Assembly (NCBI GenBank): GCA_036971715.1
Contig: JAVHJL010000005.1
Location: 1,488,001 to 1,552,000 of the forward strand
Reading direction: 5' to 3'
Source of the DNA: Arthrobotrys musiformis
Lineage: Eukaryota; Ascomycota; Orbiliomycetes; Orbiliales; Orbiliaceae
DNA: 64,000 nt
Notes under the pieces: model-generated
Database searches by the model: none
What the model saw: only the letters and a program-made list of their open reading frames with translations
Told to the model about the DNA's origin: nothing
Position numbers and translations under genes: made by a program
Shown here: positions 25,441 through 37,511 of the stretch, in pieces
How positions within the stretch are numbered: the stretch's first letter is position 1
Layout: every line of letters begins with the position of its first letter

Positions 25441-26273
25441 GGTTTTTTAGATTTTTATTTTTATATCCAGTCCTAGATATGTTATGGGAAAGTTGGAAGG
25501 GTGATTGGCGATTGGAGATGTATTTCGGGGATCTAGTTAATTGTCGTGGCTAGCTGTAGCATCGTATAAGCTTATTTGGTGGCATGGGTGTGGTGGTGGT
25601 GGTGATGAGTAAAAAGTGATGGGATCAATGGTCGTGGTGGTGGGAGCTTTGGGTAGACGCGACTGGGCAGCTGCCCAGAATGACTTTGTGATTGATGTCT
25701 TTGTTCAGAGCCGCAGTGCGGCACAGCTATTGGCGACAACACAAAGGAAATCTCAGGTCTTCGATTCCCACGGAAATAATACGAGATACTCCCCAGCATC
25801 AGGATATAAACTCCGGGGCGGCGGCGTGAATTAATATAAATAGTACAATGGAAAGAAGAAGAAGAAGAAGAAGAAGATAACTATTGAGGCTCGTATTAAG
25901 TATATTCACAGGTAAAATTTAAAAAAAGATATCCGAGCTAGTGATCCAATATAAAATAACAGAAAGAAAGAAGCCCATGGTAAGTTAGTTCGCCCAGTTC
26001 ACAAAAGACAATGCGCATAAGAGGGAAACAAGTCAAAAGCTAAGAAGTATATATCCTCCGCTTGTTCACCAATCCAAGAAACGTAGATAAAAAGGACATG
26101 GCCCTAGAAGTAGACCGTAGGAAGGAGGAAAGCCCATTCTATCCCAGGTCACAGTCCTATATCTATAAGCAGCCCATATTTATTATACCCAAACCTTTAT
26201 TTTTTGCTTTTGCTTGTATCCATTCAAACCGTCATGATCGATTTCTCCTTCAAGACGATTTGAATGTTACAAT
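25441..26273. other. Intergenic, NSE2 promoter and PEX11 3' flank
   Basis: About 830 bp. It contains a GAA-type microsatellite around 25850-25876 (about eight GAA units). No gene seen. Confidence 0.45.
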
Positions 26274-27213
26274 TCAAGCGGTTTTGTCCCAAGCAGCCAT
26301 ACATCCGAGTACACTGCTGACGGTACCGGCCAAACCGACGAATCCATCATCCAAGCTGTTGAATCCGTATGTGCTCAAAGCGTAACCGGGGATGGTGATA
26401 TCGCAGATATCGCTGAGGAGCTGCTTCCTAACCGCCTTCTGGTCCTTAACCAGCTTCTTTTCCTCGAGCGAATGCTCAGCCTCCTGCTTGTTCAAGGATG
26501 CGTGTCGCTCAGCGATCCTCCTGAGGGTGTATGCGGAAGACGCGATGGAGAATACAAGTCCTGTGAACCAGAACTTGTTGGCGGTATCGGACAGTCGCTT
26601 AGGATTGTTGAATTTCATAATACCCGAGGAGTCGAGCTGCAGATTGTGGTACCATTCTCGTTAGCGAAAAACACAAAAAGACTAAAAGTCCGCTCGGCCG
26701 GGAGGGACCATCATATAAAATATAATATTATATAATATAATCAGGGATGGGGGTGAGGGATTGGTGAACGTGAACCACATACGTAGTGAATGCTGTCCAA
26801 TGTCAGGTATCCGGCATATCCCAAATGTCGTCCGACGGCGGCATATTTGAGAACAGGGTCTACGGCCTTCTCATCGTAGGCGAGGCTGGCGGATTTGAAG
26901 CTCTCGACGTTCTTGCCCACGCGCATAAGCTTTCGGGTCATTCCAAACTGCTTCTTGATGGCATCGAATGGAGCGATGATGGCGGGACTGTATCCCTTTC
27001 GGTAGAGGTAGAAGGAGAGAAAACGGGAGATATATTGGATCAATCGGAGAAGTTTGTCACGACCGACTGTTTGACGGATAAACCATGTTAGCGACTGACC
27101 AGAGACCGCACTCGATCCGATGGATATAACATCAAGGGCAGCTTACGGGTCGTAGATAGGAACTTGAGGAGGTGGGAGATGGTGGGATGGTATGTGAGGG
27201 CGTCGGCAACCAT
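26274..27213 (-). CDS. PEX11: Peroxisomal membrane protein PEX11
   Basis: Peroxin that remodels the peroxisome membrane for elongation and division and supports fatty-acid oxidation. Exons 27147-27213, 26783-27066 and 26274-26636 (introns 80 and 146 bp) join in frame to 237 residues, matching the usual length of about 236. The N-terminus reads MVADALTYHPTISHLLKFLS, then GRDKLLRLIQYISRFLSFYL, a Pex11 hallmark with an amphipathic helix. The C-terminal exon carries the membrane segments (KFWFTGLVFSIASSAYTL and the final GLAGTVSSVLGCMAAW). The second intron is very AT-rich. The start is the only ATG giving the conserved N-terminus. Confidence 0.95.
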
Positions 27214-28427
27214 TGTGAGTGCGGTCGTGTTGTGATGATGTTGACGATGTTGGATTTGATTGAGGGACGCGGGGGGTTGTTGATTGTTGTTGCGTGCTGC
27301 GTGCTGCGTGCTGCTGGGGAAAATCCGGGGAGAGCGGCAGATTCAATATCAATTTGGTCAATAGGGGAATACAATTTAATCTCCAATGCTATCGTACAGA
27401 GTCGAATGCAGCCAAGTCAACGTCCAGAGCCGATTCAAAGAAGGATGGATTTGAGGGCAGAAGAAGAGGAATAAAGACGGGAAATAAAAGAGAAGGAGGA
27501 AGGGAAATGAACGTGAAGAAACGGGAGTCGCATGGAATTTGCGAAATCGCCAATCCAAGCAGACCTTCGAGCAACTGGCAGGTCCGCCGGCCTATTCTCC
27601 AACTAACCAAAGCCAGCCGAAACAGCCCGCCTGCCTGTCACAAGTCAGCCGAGGCACAAACCTCACCTCCCCTCTCCACCCCCGGATTTTTTTGGACCGA
27701 AGGAACTTTACTTGTTTGGTCACGTCGACGGTGTGTACGCTGGACGAACGAAACCAGGGACGGCCGCTATCGAGCCAATGGTATTACGGGTGGCTGTTTG
27801 GAGAAATCCCCGTTCGTCCAAATACCGTTTTCGGAGACCAGGTACCGTCTATCGTTTGCCGAAGGGCTACGGTCGACCTTCATTATATACTATATTCGGT
27901 GCGTATGGACCACTATTTGTTTCTATATATGGGAATGAATACTCAGGCCATATGGAGTCCCAGGGCCAAGCTTAAAGATGAAGATCGAGACCCAAGATGA
28001 GATGAAACTTCAGTATCAAGTGATATGATACCCGGTCATGCTGCTGAATTCGAAGGGTCTTTTTTGTCTCGTGCTTGCCATGGCCAGCAGCAGCTAGACA
28101 CTAGCTTACGGGATCAACCGGCAAACCAGTTAGCTACGTTAGTCCGATTGGAGAGCTTCTCGAATGTGATCGAGGCATTCGAAAGTGAGGCTCTTTTTGA
28201 AACCCAATTATAAAACCCGCGTCTTCGGCCATTTTGAATGGCCCGTGATTTGAGGTTTATTTGCCCTTATCTATGGTATGTCTGCTCATGAGGCTCTGGT
28301 AGCCCTATAGGAAAGAACTGAAGGAGACCCATAATTGGATCGAACACTCCTTCGCCCGCCGTTTGTTCACCTTGCACGTGGCCCCGTGGGAGGTCCCAGA
28401 GAAACCCCAAAAAGGAAGCCATCAATA

Positions 28428-28476
<49 letters not shown>

Positions 28477-28843
28477 AAGGAGGGATTGAGCGAACACCAG
28501 GCTGGTAAGCTCGCCGTATCCTCGAAATCCAGGCTATGCTCGCCGATGGACTTCGCAGTCGCAGAACTTGGACTTCTGTCCGCCAGGACGGCGATCGAGC
28601 TAGCTTGACCTTGGGGGTCGCCAACTAGCCAAATCCCACGCAACTCAACTTGCTACCACCACTCTAGCTTCTCACATAGCTCATGATCCTGAACCCATGC
28701 AATGGTACAAATATTTTAAATTTCATCGACATCTTTTTTTACTATACTATCTTACATAATACACGCTACCAGGCATCCCACTACATTAAACAACAATGCT
28801 AAAACATTGCTATATCATGCCACAAAAACGTTTTAAGTCCCAA
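27214..28843. other. Intergenic, PEX11 promoter and beta-galactosidase 3' flank
   Basis: About 1.6 kb. Overlapping plus-strand frames at 27294-28000 have no recognisable similarity and lie in the expected PEX11 promoter. A 38-base T run lies at 28431-28468. Confidence 0.45.
28431..28468. repeat. Homopolymer tract T(38)
   Basis: Uninterrupted run of 38 T, followed by ATATAAAAAAGG. It could be a retroposed poly(A) tail on the minus strand, a slippage-prone microsatellite, or an assembly-sensitive site. I see no target-site duplication or recognisable retroposed body beside it. Confidence 0.9.
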
Positions 28844-31800
28844 CTAGTAGGAACCGGGTCTGGGGGTATAGTTTGGTGCAGGGCTGTTGTTGACAGTTCC
28901 AACACCGCCCTCAACCTTATTCCTCAGAACAAGATCGATCGATTCTAGTGCGGCGCCGCTATTTTGGAGCGACCACAACGAGAGTGCGAGGGTGTTTTCT
29001 CCCTTGTAGTTCAAGATACCTTGGGCTGTATTGTTGGATAAGATAAATTAGCGTCCATTCAATTTGAATGTTCCGTAAAGGAAGGGTGAAACTTACGGAT
29101 CGGGAACGACGTCTGAGGACCGATATCGTCGATATACTTGCCGAATTGCCATCCCTAAAGTAAACCCGTTAGAAAAGCCGCCTTTTTATCTTCAAGCTTA
29201 GGAAATGATACTCACATTAACATAAATCTCAACCCGATAAGATTCCTTAACCTCATTCCCAAAATCAATGGAAATCGGATAATCAACCCCATCCGGAATA
29301 TTCAAATTAAACGTCGTCCTATAAAACTCTACACCAGGTCCGCTAATACCCTTCAAAGGCGACTTGGAAGCCCATTTCGAATCATCAAATCCAGGTAAAT
29401 GATACCCCTTCCTAACCGCGAACAGTCCACCCTCGTTGAACCCTCCACGGGCCCAATCAACGAACTTCTCCCCGCCGAGGTTCCCGGTGAGTTTCCAGTG
29501 CTTGAGGGTGGGGGTCGCACCGCCGAAGGAGTAGTCGCTTAAACCGCGGAAGGATTTGAAGTTTTCTTCGCCGCCGAACCAGTTTTGCTCTAGACCCATG
29601 TGGTCTTGGAGGATGGTGATTACGTGGTTGCTACCTTTGGTCCATGGGGCGAGAGTGTAGCTTCCGTCGTGGGCGCTCGGGGCTGGAGCACCGGTGAAAG
29701 ATCCAAGATATTTGTCGTTATCCCAGACGCTGTAGGCGAAGGCGTTTCCACTAGAATGATAGAACGTTAGATTTGTTTGTGAACGTTAGAGGGGAGAAAG
29801 GACGGTGATAGTACCCTTGGATCGAAAGATTGAACTGATTCTCGCCTCCGGTAGCTGTGAAGTGACCTCTCCACAAAATATTTCCGGAATGGAAACCATA
29901 GTCACTTGCGTACAAAACCACAGGTGTCGAAGGCTTGATCTTGTTCGTGGTAGAGGTATAGTCTGCAGTAACCCAGTTCGAGTCATCGTAGCCGCTGGAG
30001 ACTTCCGGGAGGGTATTGATATATTTCTGCAAATCACTTTGAGTTAGAAAGACTATTATACAAACTTGAATTTAAAATAAAACTAATACGTACCCATTTG
30101 AGACGAGCAAGGTCCGGAATATCGACTCTAGGAGTAATAGTCCTGTACCGTCCTTCTTGTGTTCCATGCCTGGTAAGATCGGTATCGATACGCTTGCCGT
30201 TCCATGTATAAGCCTGGGCCTTCTTTGGGGCAATAACCTCAAAGACAGTAGTTCCGTTGGTGTCACCGGTCAAAGCCAGAGTATTTCCCGAGAACTTCGC
30301 GGTTCTGAGCAAATAACTGCCCTTAATGATAACCGGGAGGTCATCCTTGAGGTTGACATCGGGGACCCAGAAATTATAGGCGTTGACCCTATCTGTTGTA
30401 TTTTGCAATGTCAGTTCTGTGCTCACCATTGTTAAATATCTAGGGATAGGGCACATACCAACGACATAGAGGAGAACATCGTCACCAAGAGCGACGACAG
30501 TCTCATGTCCAACGACAAATTGTAGCGTCAAAGAGGTAGCAGTCTGCTTGAAGGTCACAGTGCTCGACTTCCCCCTCCTCACATCAACCTTCTTCGCCGT
30601 ATTCGTAAGAATCGAAATCTCGCCAGACTCCCCAGTATTAGCATACAACAAAACCACAGTCTTGCCATCAATGACCTTCCACGTCAGGATTTCCAAAGTG
30701 GAATAAAGGATATCAACAGGTCCGGCAGGATAATCCGTCACCAAGATCTTAGAATCATGAGCAGGAAGACTGAACGCCCCGCTTCCCAGTTGAGGAACAG
30801 CAAGTTGTCCCGCGCTCGTTTGGATATTAACCTTAAAAGCGGAATCCGTGTTCTCGGACGGCTTGCTTTGGCGGATGATGTAGAATCGCTGTTTTTGACC
30901 AACTTCATCCCATAGCTCTGTGATGGTTATGTTGGAGCCACCGTTGGTGGGGAATTTCTGAACATCGACGGGGACGGATGTCAGGTATGCTGGGCTGACC
31001 ATGAGGAAGTTGGCTTGGAGCTTGATTTCGTAGTATTTCTCGCGAAGGGTTCGATCTTCGGCGATAGCGGCGGCATAGTCGTATCTAAATTATACATATT
31101 AGTTTCAATTAAAGTGCGAATTCGGGAGAAATCCACATACGAGGAATAGCCACCGGGGTTGGTTAGATGACCCCAGTTGGTTCCACCAAAGATCATGTAA
31201 ATGTTCAGAAGATGGGTGGCAGAAGCATAAGCGTTCTTGTAGTAAACTATCCCGAAAAATTAGTTAATTAATTTTGTCCCTAGATGCAAGATCCTGGACT
31301 CGAGGAGTCTTTACCTCGAACCATCTCAGGTCCAATCAACTTGTAGCACTGCTCGAACCCAGTTCCTCCCCATGAGTCAAAGGAACCACCTTGGTACTCC
31401 AAGATCGAATTCGGGGTAGTCGGCGCCACGTCTTTGTGCGCTGCGTAAAAGTACTCTGGCGGGTCAGGCCAGCTCGAAATCGGGTTTGCGCAGTTGAAAC
31501 CTAATTTCTTTTATTAGTTTCCAATATTGATATATTAAAACATCCTCTGGCCCCCAGGGGGGTCGTCTAGGTTGAAGGGGTATTGATTACCGGCCGGGTA
31601 GTTATCGTAACCGTAGACATCGACAGATGTGAAGTGACCGCCTGTAGAATAAAAGACATTAGTATTTCAATTCAACCATCTCACCATACATATGGATAAC
31701 TCACCGATCCAAGCATCATTGGAAACAGTCGGAACGACAATCCCCGCTTCATCAAAAGCCTCAAGCAACAATCTCTCGTACTCAAGATCCTCCTGGGGAT

Positions 31801-32690
31801 TCAGCGTCCCATCCGGATTCATGAAACCAGAATACTCGTTTTCAGGCTATAAAATAAAAACTTTTAGCATCCAAGCTGATCCTAAGAATTATGAAGAAGG
31901 CCTGTTATAATATAATACCTGAGCAATGATGATTGGTCCGCCGTTGGTGATTTGATTCTGCGCAATGATCTTGCCCACGGAGTTAATATAAGGCTGCCAG
32001 GCGGCGGTATAATTGGCATTCGAATTCCTCCATTGGCCTTCGACTCTTGCACCCCATCCAGGGAGACCGCCACTAGAGATTTCAATTAGCGTCTAAATAT
32101 AAACAACATTTCATAGGACCAAAATATATACCCCGCGGATTCAGCATTGATCTAGTGAGCAACGTTAGCAATTATCTGGGAGTTAAAGGCAATGTATAAG
32201 TTGACAATTAACATACGTATGGTCCAGGTCGAGCAATGACCCATAACCCAGCAGCTTTAGCAGCATCGAAGAAAGGTTGCAAATTGAAGACACCATCCCA
32301 ATTGAATTTTCCGCGTTCGAATTCTACGACACCCCAGTGGACGTATATCGATACAGCGTTAAACCCCAATGCCTTAATCTTCTGAAGAACGTCGAGGTGC
32401 AAATCCTGGACCGGGTTACGGAATGGATGGACTTCGCCGCTATAGATCAAAACACGTTCGCCATTGACGTAGAAGGAGTATTTATCCCAGGTGACCTATC
32501 ATATACATGATTATTAGGGCATTTGGATTCTCTGGATAGAACGGTATAGATATTTATCGGATGACGTATATCTACTTACGACGCTTTGGTCTCCAGACCG
32601 TTTAACTCTAAGGCCAGTCGGAGATTCCTGAGGAATAACAGCAGCTTGCGCTACCGCAGCAAATAATGCGATTTTGCTGAATGAAACCAT
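28844..32690 (-). CDS. lacA: Secreted beta-galactosidase, glycoside hydrolase family 35
   Basis: Extracellular retaining enzyme that removes terminal beta-galactose from lactose and plant polysaccharides. Fourteen exons, 5' to 3': 32580-32690, 32217-32495, 32132-32151, 31919-32072, 31705-31846, 31591-31641, 31315-31500, 31141-31246, 30459-31084, 30094-30392, 29815-30026, 29216-29750, 29097-29154, 28844-29025. They join in frame to 986 residues, close to the roughly 1,005 of Aspergillus LacA. Signal peptide 1-17; a KR at residues 30-31 suggests Kex2 processing. Family landmarks: WGVVEFERGKFNWDG, RPGPYINAE, acid/base Glu192 in PENEYSG, nucleophile Glu287 in SILEYQGGSFDSWGG, FGGTNWGHLTNPGGYSSYDY. 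C-terminal beta-sandwich domains include GGENQF and the DFGNEVKESYRVEIYVNGWQ jelly roll. Exon 3 is only 20 nt and encodes INAES of the active-site segment. I see no break. Confidence 0.97.
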
Positions 32691-34913
32691 CCTTGCATAT
32701 ACACAAGCTATCGCAGCTACTCTTCCAGGACCGAGCTCGAGGTACTGTTTCCCTGGTCTTAAAGAAAACCCCTTCTCCCCTTCCACATTAAGCAGGAATG
32801 TTATCCCCTTTATATATCTTCACCATTGTCCCATAGCTACAAAGTACAATCTCGCCATTGCATTCGCACTTGGTGCTATAGCTGATGATCTGCGGAGCAA
32901 GCAGCTGGCATCGGATCAATATGATGCAACCCCCCCAGAATACATGGATTCAGGATTATTCTGCAGGCACGTAATGCATCTCCAAAGAAAATCTGTCAGA
33001 GTTTCCCGTCGTACGCACATTCATATACGTTAACGTCGTAGATTTCCCCATAGAACCTCGAGGATCACCAGCATCGGCTAATTTCAAGTAGAAGGGAGGG
33101 TAAATGCGGAGAACCAGGTTTATTACCATAGCATAGACGTTACATTACGGCAACTAAATATCGGAGAAGCTAGGTGGGACAATTTTTTATAGTGTCTGTG
33201 GGTTTAGCGGTTCCCTGGTACGAAATCAGGCAATACCTTGGATCGATTTTTGATGCGCCATATTTTTCTCGGATATTGGCGAAAATGGTAACGAAAGTTT
33301 AAGACCTGTTAAGCTACCTAGCGACCTGGCGGTGGTGCCTGCATGCAGGAACAATTATCTCCACGGGCTTCCCTGGTATAATTAGCCTATTATCGGTCGG
33401 ACTACGAGCTTCCGTGTTATATTGTTTCAATTAATTGATCGGGCAAGGGAGCTAGGTTTCGATTACAACCATGGATATGCTTACCCCGTCGATCAAAGGT
33501 TAACGGATGGTAGGATCTGCCGAGCCGTAGAGAAAGCATCGGGGTTTGGAGCTATTTGCATTGTTACGATTGTACAACTGTTCTAAAATCAATAGTAGAT
33601 AAGTATATAGCAATAGTTAAACCCAATCCAAAATTTAAAATATCAAAATCCACCGAATACAAACGGCCAAAGCGTACATCTCTGTAAATAGCGAATTACA
33701 TAAAATCCTGGGTTGCCCTACATAGTTGATATCGAATATCGAATCTTGTTGTATTTATAGAATTAGCCTTGACTGCAGATTCAAATCCTAGAATTCCCCG
33801 ACTGGATTTTGCCCCATAATGATTCGATTCCGGGCTGATACCTCCGCACATGAAACGGACTGACAGAGTCCGAATCAAAAAATCGAATCTATTTCCGTTC
33901 ATGCCGCCGCGATGTTTAAATTCAGAAATGTCATTGTGGGACCTCGACCGGCCGGTTATGGCTGACGGGAGGCTTTTCAGGCAAACCGGTTCGTCTGGCT
34001 AAATCCGATTTTACCACTGGTAAACTTGACGACATGCAGCGCGGGTGGAGTCGTTTGGGGGTTTTCTTGCCTTTTCTTAGCCTTTCTAGCTCGCATAAAA
34101 GCGGAGGTTCTTCCTTTCGCGATGCCGAGAAGTCTTAAGTTTGGTCAGATTTCTTGGGCGTGCGGGCCTCGACATATGAATCTTTCATGAGGCTCCGGTT
34201 TGAATGCTAGAGTTTAGTTCCCGCAGTCGACACAATAGATACCATTCGAAGCGTATTGGGCCGAATCAAAAATTTATCAATTTTTTTCTTACCTTTTTTT
34301 TTGGTCAAACAATTGACATGCATAGACTTCAGTCTGTTCTTCTTTCATTAACCCGCAGAAACCTTGGAGGGGAAGAATCGCGATATATCGATACACAGGT
34401 ATATCACAGCACACTGCTAGTGCACTGTATGGCAGTCCGGCTCAATAACAGATTTTTTGCATCTTTTGGCCCTAGGCTTTTAAAACCACCAGGAAATCCG
34501 GGTTTCCCGGTATTTACCCCAACAAAATTTAGTACCGTTTGTTATAGAATACTTTACAATTGATATATATCAAGATAGACGGTAAAATTAGAAGGGAAAA
34601 AATTTAATTTTTTTTTTTTTGTTTTGGATTACTGATTTTAATTTAAATGCTTTTGAAATTTTGTGCTAAGACCAAATGTGTTGATTTGATGTGCTGCAAC
34701 TGGGGCTGTTACCTCGTGAACTAGCCACTGGCCTTGGAAGTCTAAAATCACACGATATTTCTATCCTTCGATATGCATATGTACCTGGTTGATACCATAA
34801 AGTACTCAGCTAAATTTTAGGACGAGAAAGGATATTATATTAGCACTTCACCCCGTACCTTATCTCATAGACTGCCTAACTGCTTGTATAATCTTTATAC
34901 CCAATCCCTTTAA
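32691..34913. other. Intergenic, beta-galactosidase promoter and AT-rich DNA
   Basis: About 2.2 kb. The proximal part holds the beta-galactosidase promoter and leader (divergent side). The remainder is AT-rich with only short frames (33696-33902 -, 34204-34563 +) of no recognisable family. Confidence 0.4.
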
Positions 34914-35712
34914 TTGTTTACAACCACTCCGCCTATATCGAGCTTTATAAACCCGATCCGTACCTATCAACGCGATAGATATCTATCCGAGCCACTGCAG
35001 AAGACCGTATATCGGGATTTGAACCAGCTTGTCAATAGCGTACAATGCTGGACGAGGATTGAAGGGGTCAATCCAGATCGATATAAAGGTTTCGTTCGCG
35101 AACAATCTGTTGTCAGAAACAGGTGCCATGCTGGTAGCCAATTGGACATCTAGTCTGTAAGTTTTCCGAATTCTATGTAATACCATTTCCAGGCAGTTTA
35201 AGTGATTTATTTAGTACAGTAGTTTACTAATCTTAAACATAGGGGGTATCGCTGAAGATGCCGTTGGTTTTAGCGCTCCGCCTAGAACAGGCCATGCAGC
35301 TTCATTGTACCAAATTCGATGAGAAGGAAATCGCGGACCTTGCAGAGGTTTTGCGTAATTCTCGATGTACTAAGGACGATTCCCTCGCTTCTCCCAACAA
35401 TGACAGGATGGTATACCTCACCTTCTGGGGGGTTAATTAAACGGGAGTGCGATTACCACGACTATCGCCACGGCCACCGTCGGCACTGCTACGGCGAGCA
35501 TGCCGATAAGCGCTGTCACAGCCTTTCAGGCGGTGACGGTAACACCAATAGTATACCATTCGCACTTAGAATGGTGCACGAATATCGCCCCGCAGAATAT
35601 ATTTGACTGCATGGTGGCGGTGGGTGCGGCGGCTGCAGCTATCGGGCTGCTATTGTTGGTTTGGGATTGGTGGAGGATGAGGGGGGTGGTTGGGCGGAGC
35701 GAGGCTCTATAG
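34914..35712 (+). pseudogene. Probable decayed gene for a small C-terminally anchored protein
   Basis: Three coding-like blocks can be joined without a frame change: up to 35155 (containing LQKTVYRDLNQLVNSVQCW and DRYKGFV), 35243-35409 (MQLHCTKFDEKEIADLAEVL), and about 35530-35712 (MVAVGAAAAAIGLLLLVWDWW, a membrane segment, then a short basic tail and TAG). The first junction has a strong GTAAGT donor at 35156, a TACTAAT-like branch and a TAG acceptor at 35242. The second (GTATAC to TTTCAG) is weaker. A TAG at 35150-35152 interrupts the frame six bases before the first donor, and I found no ATG start, so I call it broken. It could instead be a real gene with a different splice pattern, or chance. 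No family recognised. Confidence 0.35.
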
Positions 35713-37511
35713 CTAGAGATGGAGGTAAGTTGGCCCTTTTTATTGACGTACTCGTGCCTCAACAGTAGAAATAGAATTAATCTAAGGTACGTGATATAGT
35801 ATAAGTTCTATGCATCTATGCACCCTGGGCGGAGCACAGGGACCACGCGCTGGTCTCCGATAAGCTCTATGAAATGCTCAAGCTTAGGATTGAAGAGACT
35901 TAATCATCGTTATCACTTCTTCATTTCTTCTGATTCTTCTTTTTATTCTTGTTCTCTAGCCCCCCTTTCTTTCCTTCTTTTCTTTCCCACTATATACCGT
36001 ATAGGCTTTTAATGGGTTTTCGGGAATGCCTTTAAGTCCTCAAGACAGTTCATATAACCTTTAAGGCGTCTCGATTCAGTCGCCAGGTCGGTTTCCCGTC
36101 TCGAAAACTTCTAATTAAAAACACACAATTTCCCCTACGGTATTATATAACTTTTTCTTTTGCCACTGACTACTGACTTATCCTTTGACTATTTATGCTA
36201 TGCCTCCTTGTTTTTATAAACAAATTAATAGGTTGATGTTGGATAGTGCCAAGTTATGTGATATATTTGTGGATAGACTTTTTTAATGTAGGGAATCTGC
36301 TTGGGAAGGTATTGTGTACTTTTGCCTTTGATAAATATTTCTTTCGAAGCTCAGTATTCTAGCTTAAGAAGCTACTGTGAACTCCCTATTACTTTCCTGC
36401 CCAAGACATAAATTTAAAATTGACGACTTAAAAAAACACCAAAAAGAATATTCATCTACGACAATTGGGATTCGCCTTTAGTCACCTACAAGGCTACTAG
36501 CCAATCAGTATGAAGCTTGAGTAAAGCAGATCGGACGGGATACCCTATCTTCTTCATCCTATGGTCGTAGATATCAGAGCCAAAGAATTGTGGGCAGATA
36601 TATGATCAATCTGGAAGCTCGTGAAAGGGTTTAGTTAGGGCTCTTGGTTTCTGCACTAGTTAAACGACCGAGGCTTGTTTCGCCGTCTTGGAAATTCATC
36701 CCTCGTACTGAATACCGAAAAGAGTAAAGATAAAGCGAACATGAGAATTTCCGCGGAATATCGAATCTTAGCTTCAAAGCTTCGACTTTGCACTTTGGCA
36801 ACGAGGTCGCTTAAGTATCTGGTTAACTATAGCTCTTGCGACAATGCGAAGCCTCTTGCGCACGTCTACAGGCTAAAAAAACAATCAATTGTTGGGAGAA
36901 AACTGAATATTCCTGCGTCATTTCGCAGGACGGAAACCTGTCAAACGGATCCCGCCAAAATGGCACCTGCGATTGGCTATGGAACCCACAGCCCCCACAA
37001 GACACCACGTCGAAAAGGGGCTAGTCAGCCCCAACGTCAAGGCACTGCGCTGCACAGCCTTACGGGTCCAACATCTAGAAAGCACCGAGCAAAGAGTGGG
37101 AAAATCCAGGAAATATGGCCCTTTTCAAGGTATTTCCCAACATCACAAGATATCGCGAATCGAAAGTTCATCTCGCGACCTCGGTATCTTGAAATAGACT
37201 TCTCTAAGATACCAAGAATTCGGGATCCAAAACACTCGGCGCCGAACTTAGACTCATATTCCTCGATTCCTTCAAGTGAGACGCGCAATTCGCCTAACGA
37301 ACGTCGTGTGCCACTCTGGTAATTTTAAACCTCCACGTTTGCGATCGATGCGCATGCGGCTGTTGGAAAGCCTATATAATATAGACCTGACCTGGTCGCT
37401 CTTGTTTTGGAGATTCGATATCCCAAATAAGACATACAAAAATTATACCATCATCATCACCTTTGGATAGACTATTGTTTTATCCCATATTTCCTTTAAA
37501 CCCCCCAAGAC
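35713..37511. other. Intergenic, upstream of the ankyrin gene
   Basis: About 1.8 kb. A 215-codon plus-strand frame (36675-37322) ends just before a TATA box and has no recognisable domain; it probably lies in the promoter by chance. No RNA gene seen. Confidence 0.4.
37373..37380 (+). promoter_or_regulatory. TATA box of the ankyrin gene
   Basis: TATATAAT about 132 bp before the ATG at 37512, in a region free of other features; consistent with a short leader. Confidence 0.45.

Noticed and set aside
27294..28000. 214- and 153-codon overlapping plus-strand frames
   Set aside because: Two phases of the same DNA with no similarity, in the PEX11 promoter region.
36675..37322. 215-codon plus-strand frame
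   Set aside because: Lies just upstream of the ankyrin gene's TATA box, has no recognisable domain and its composition looks like chance open frame.
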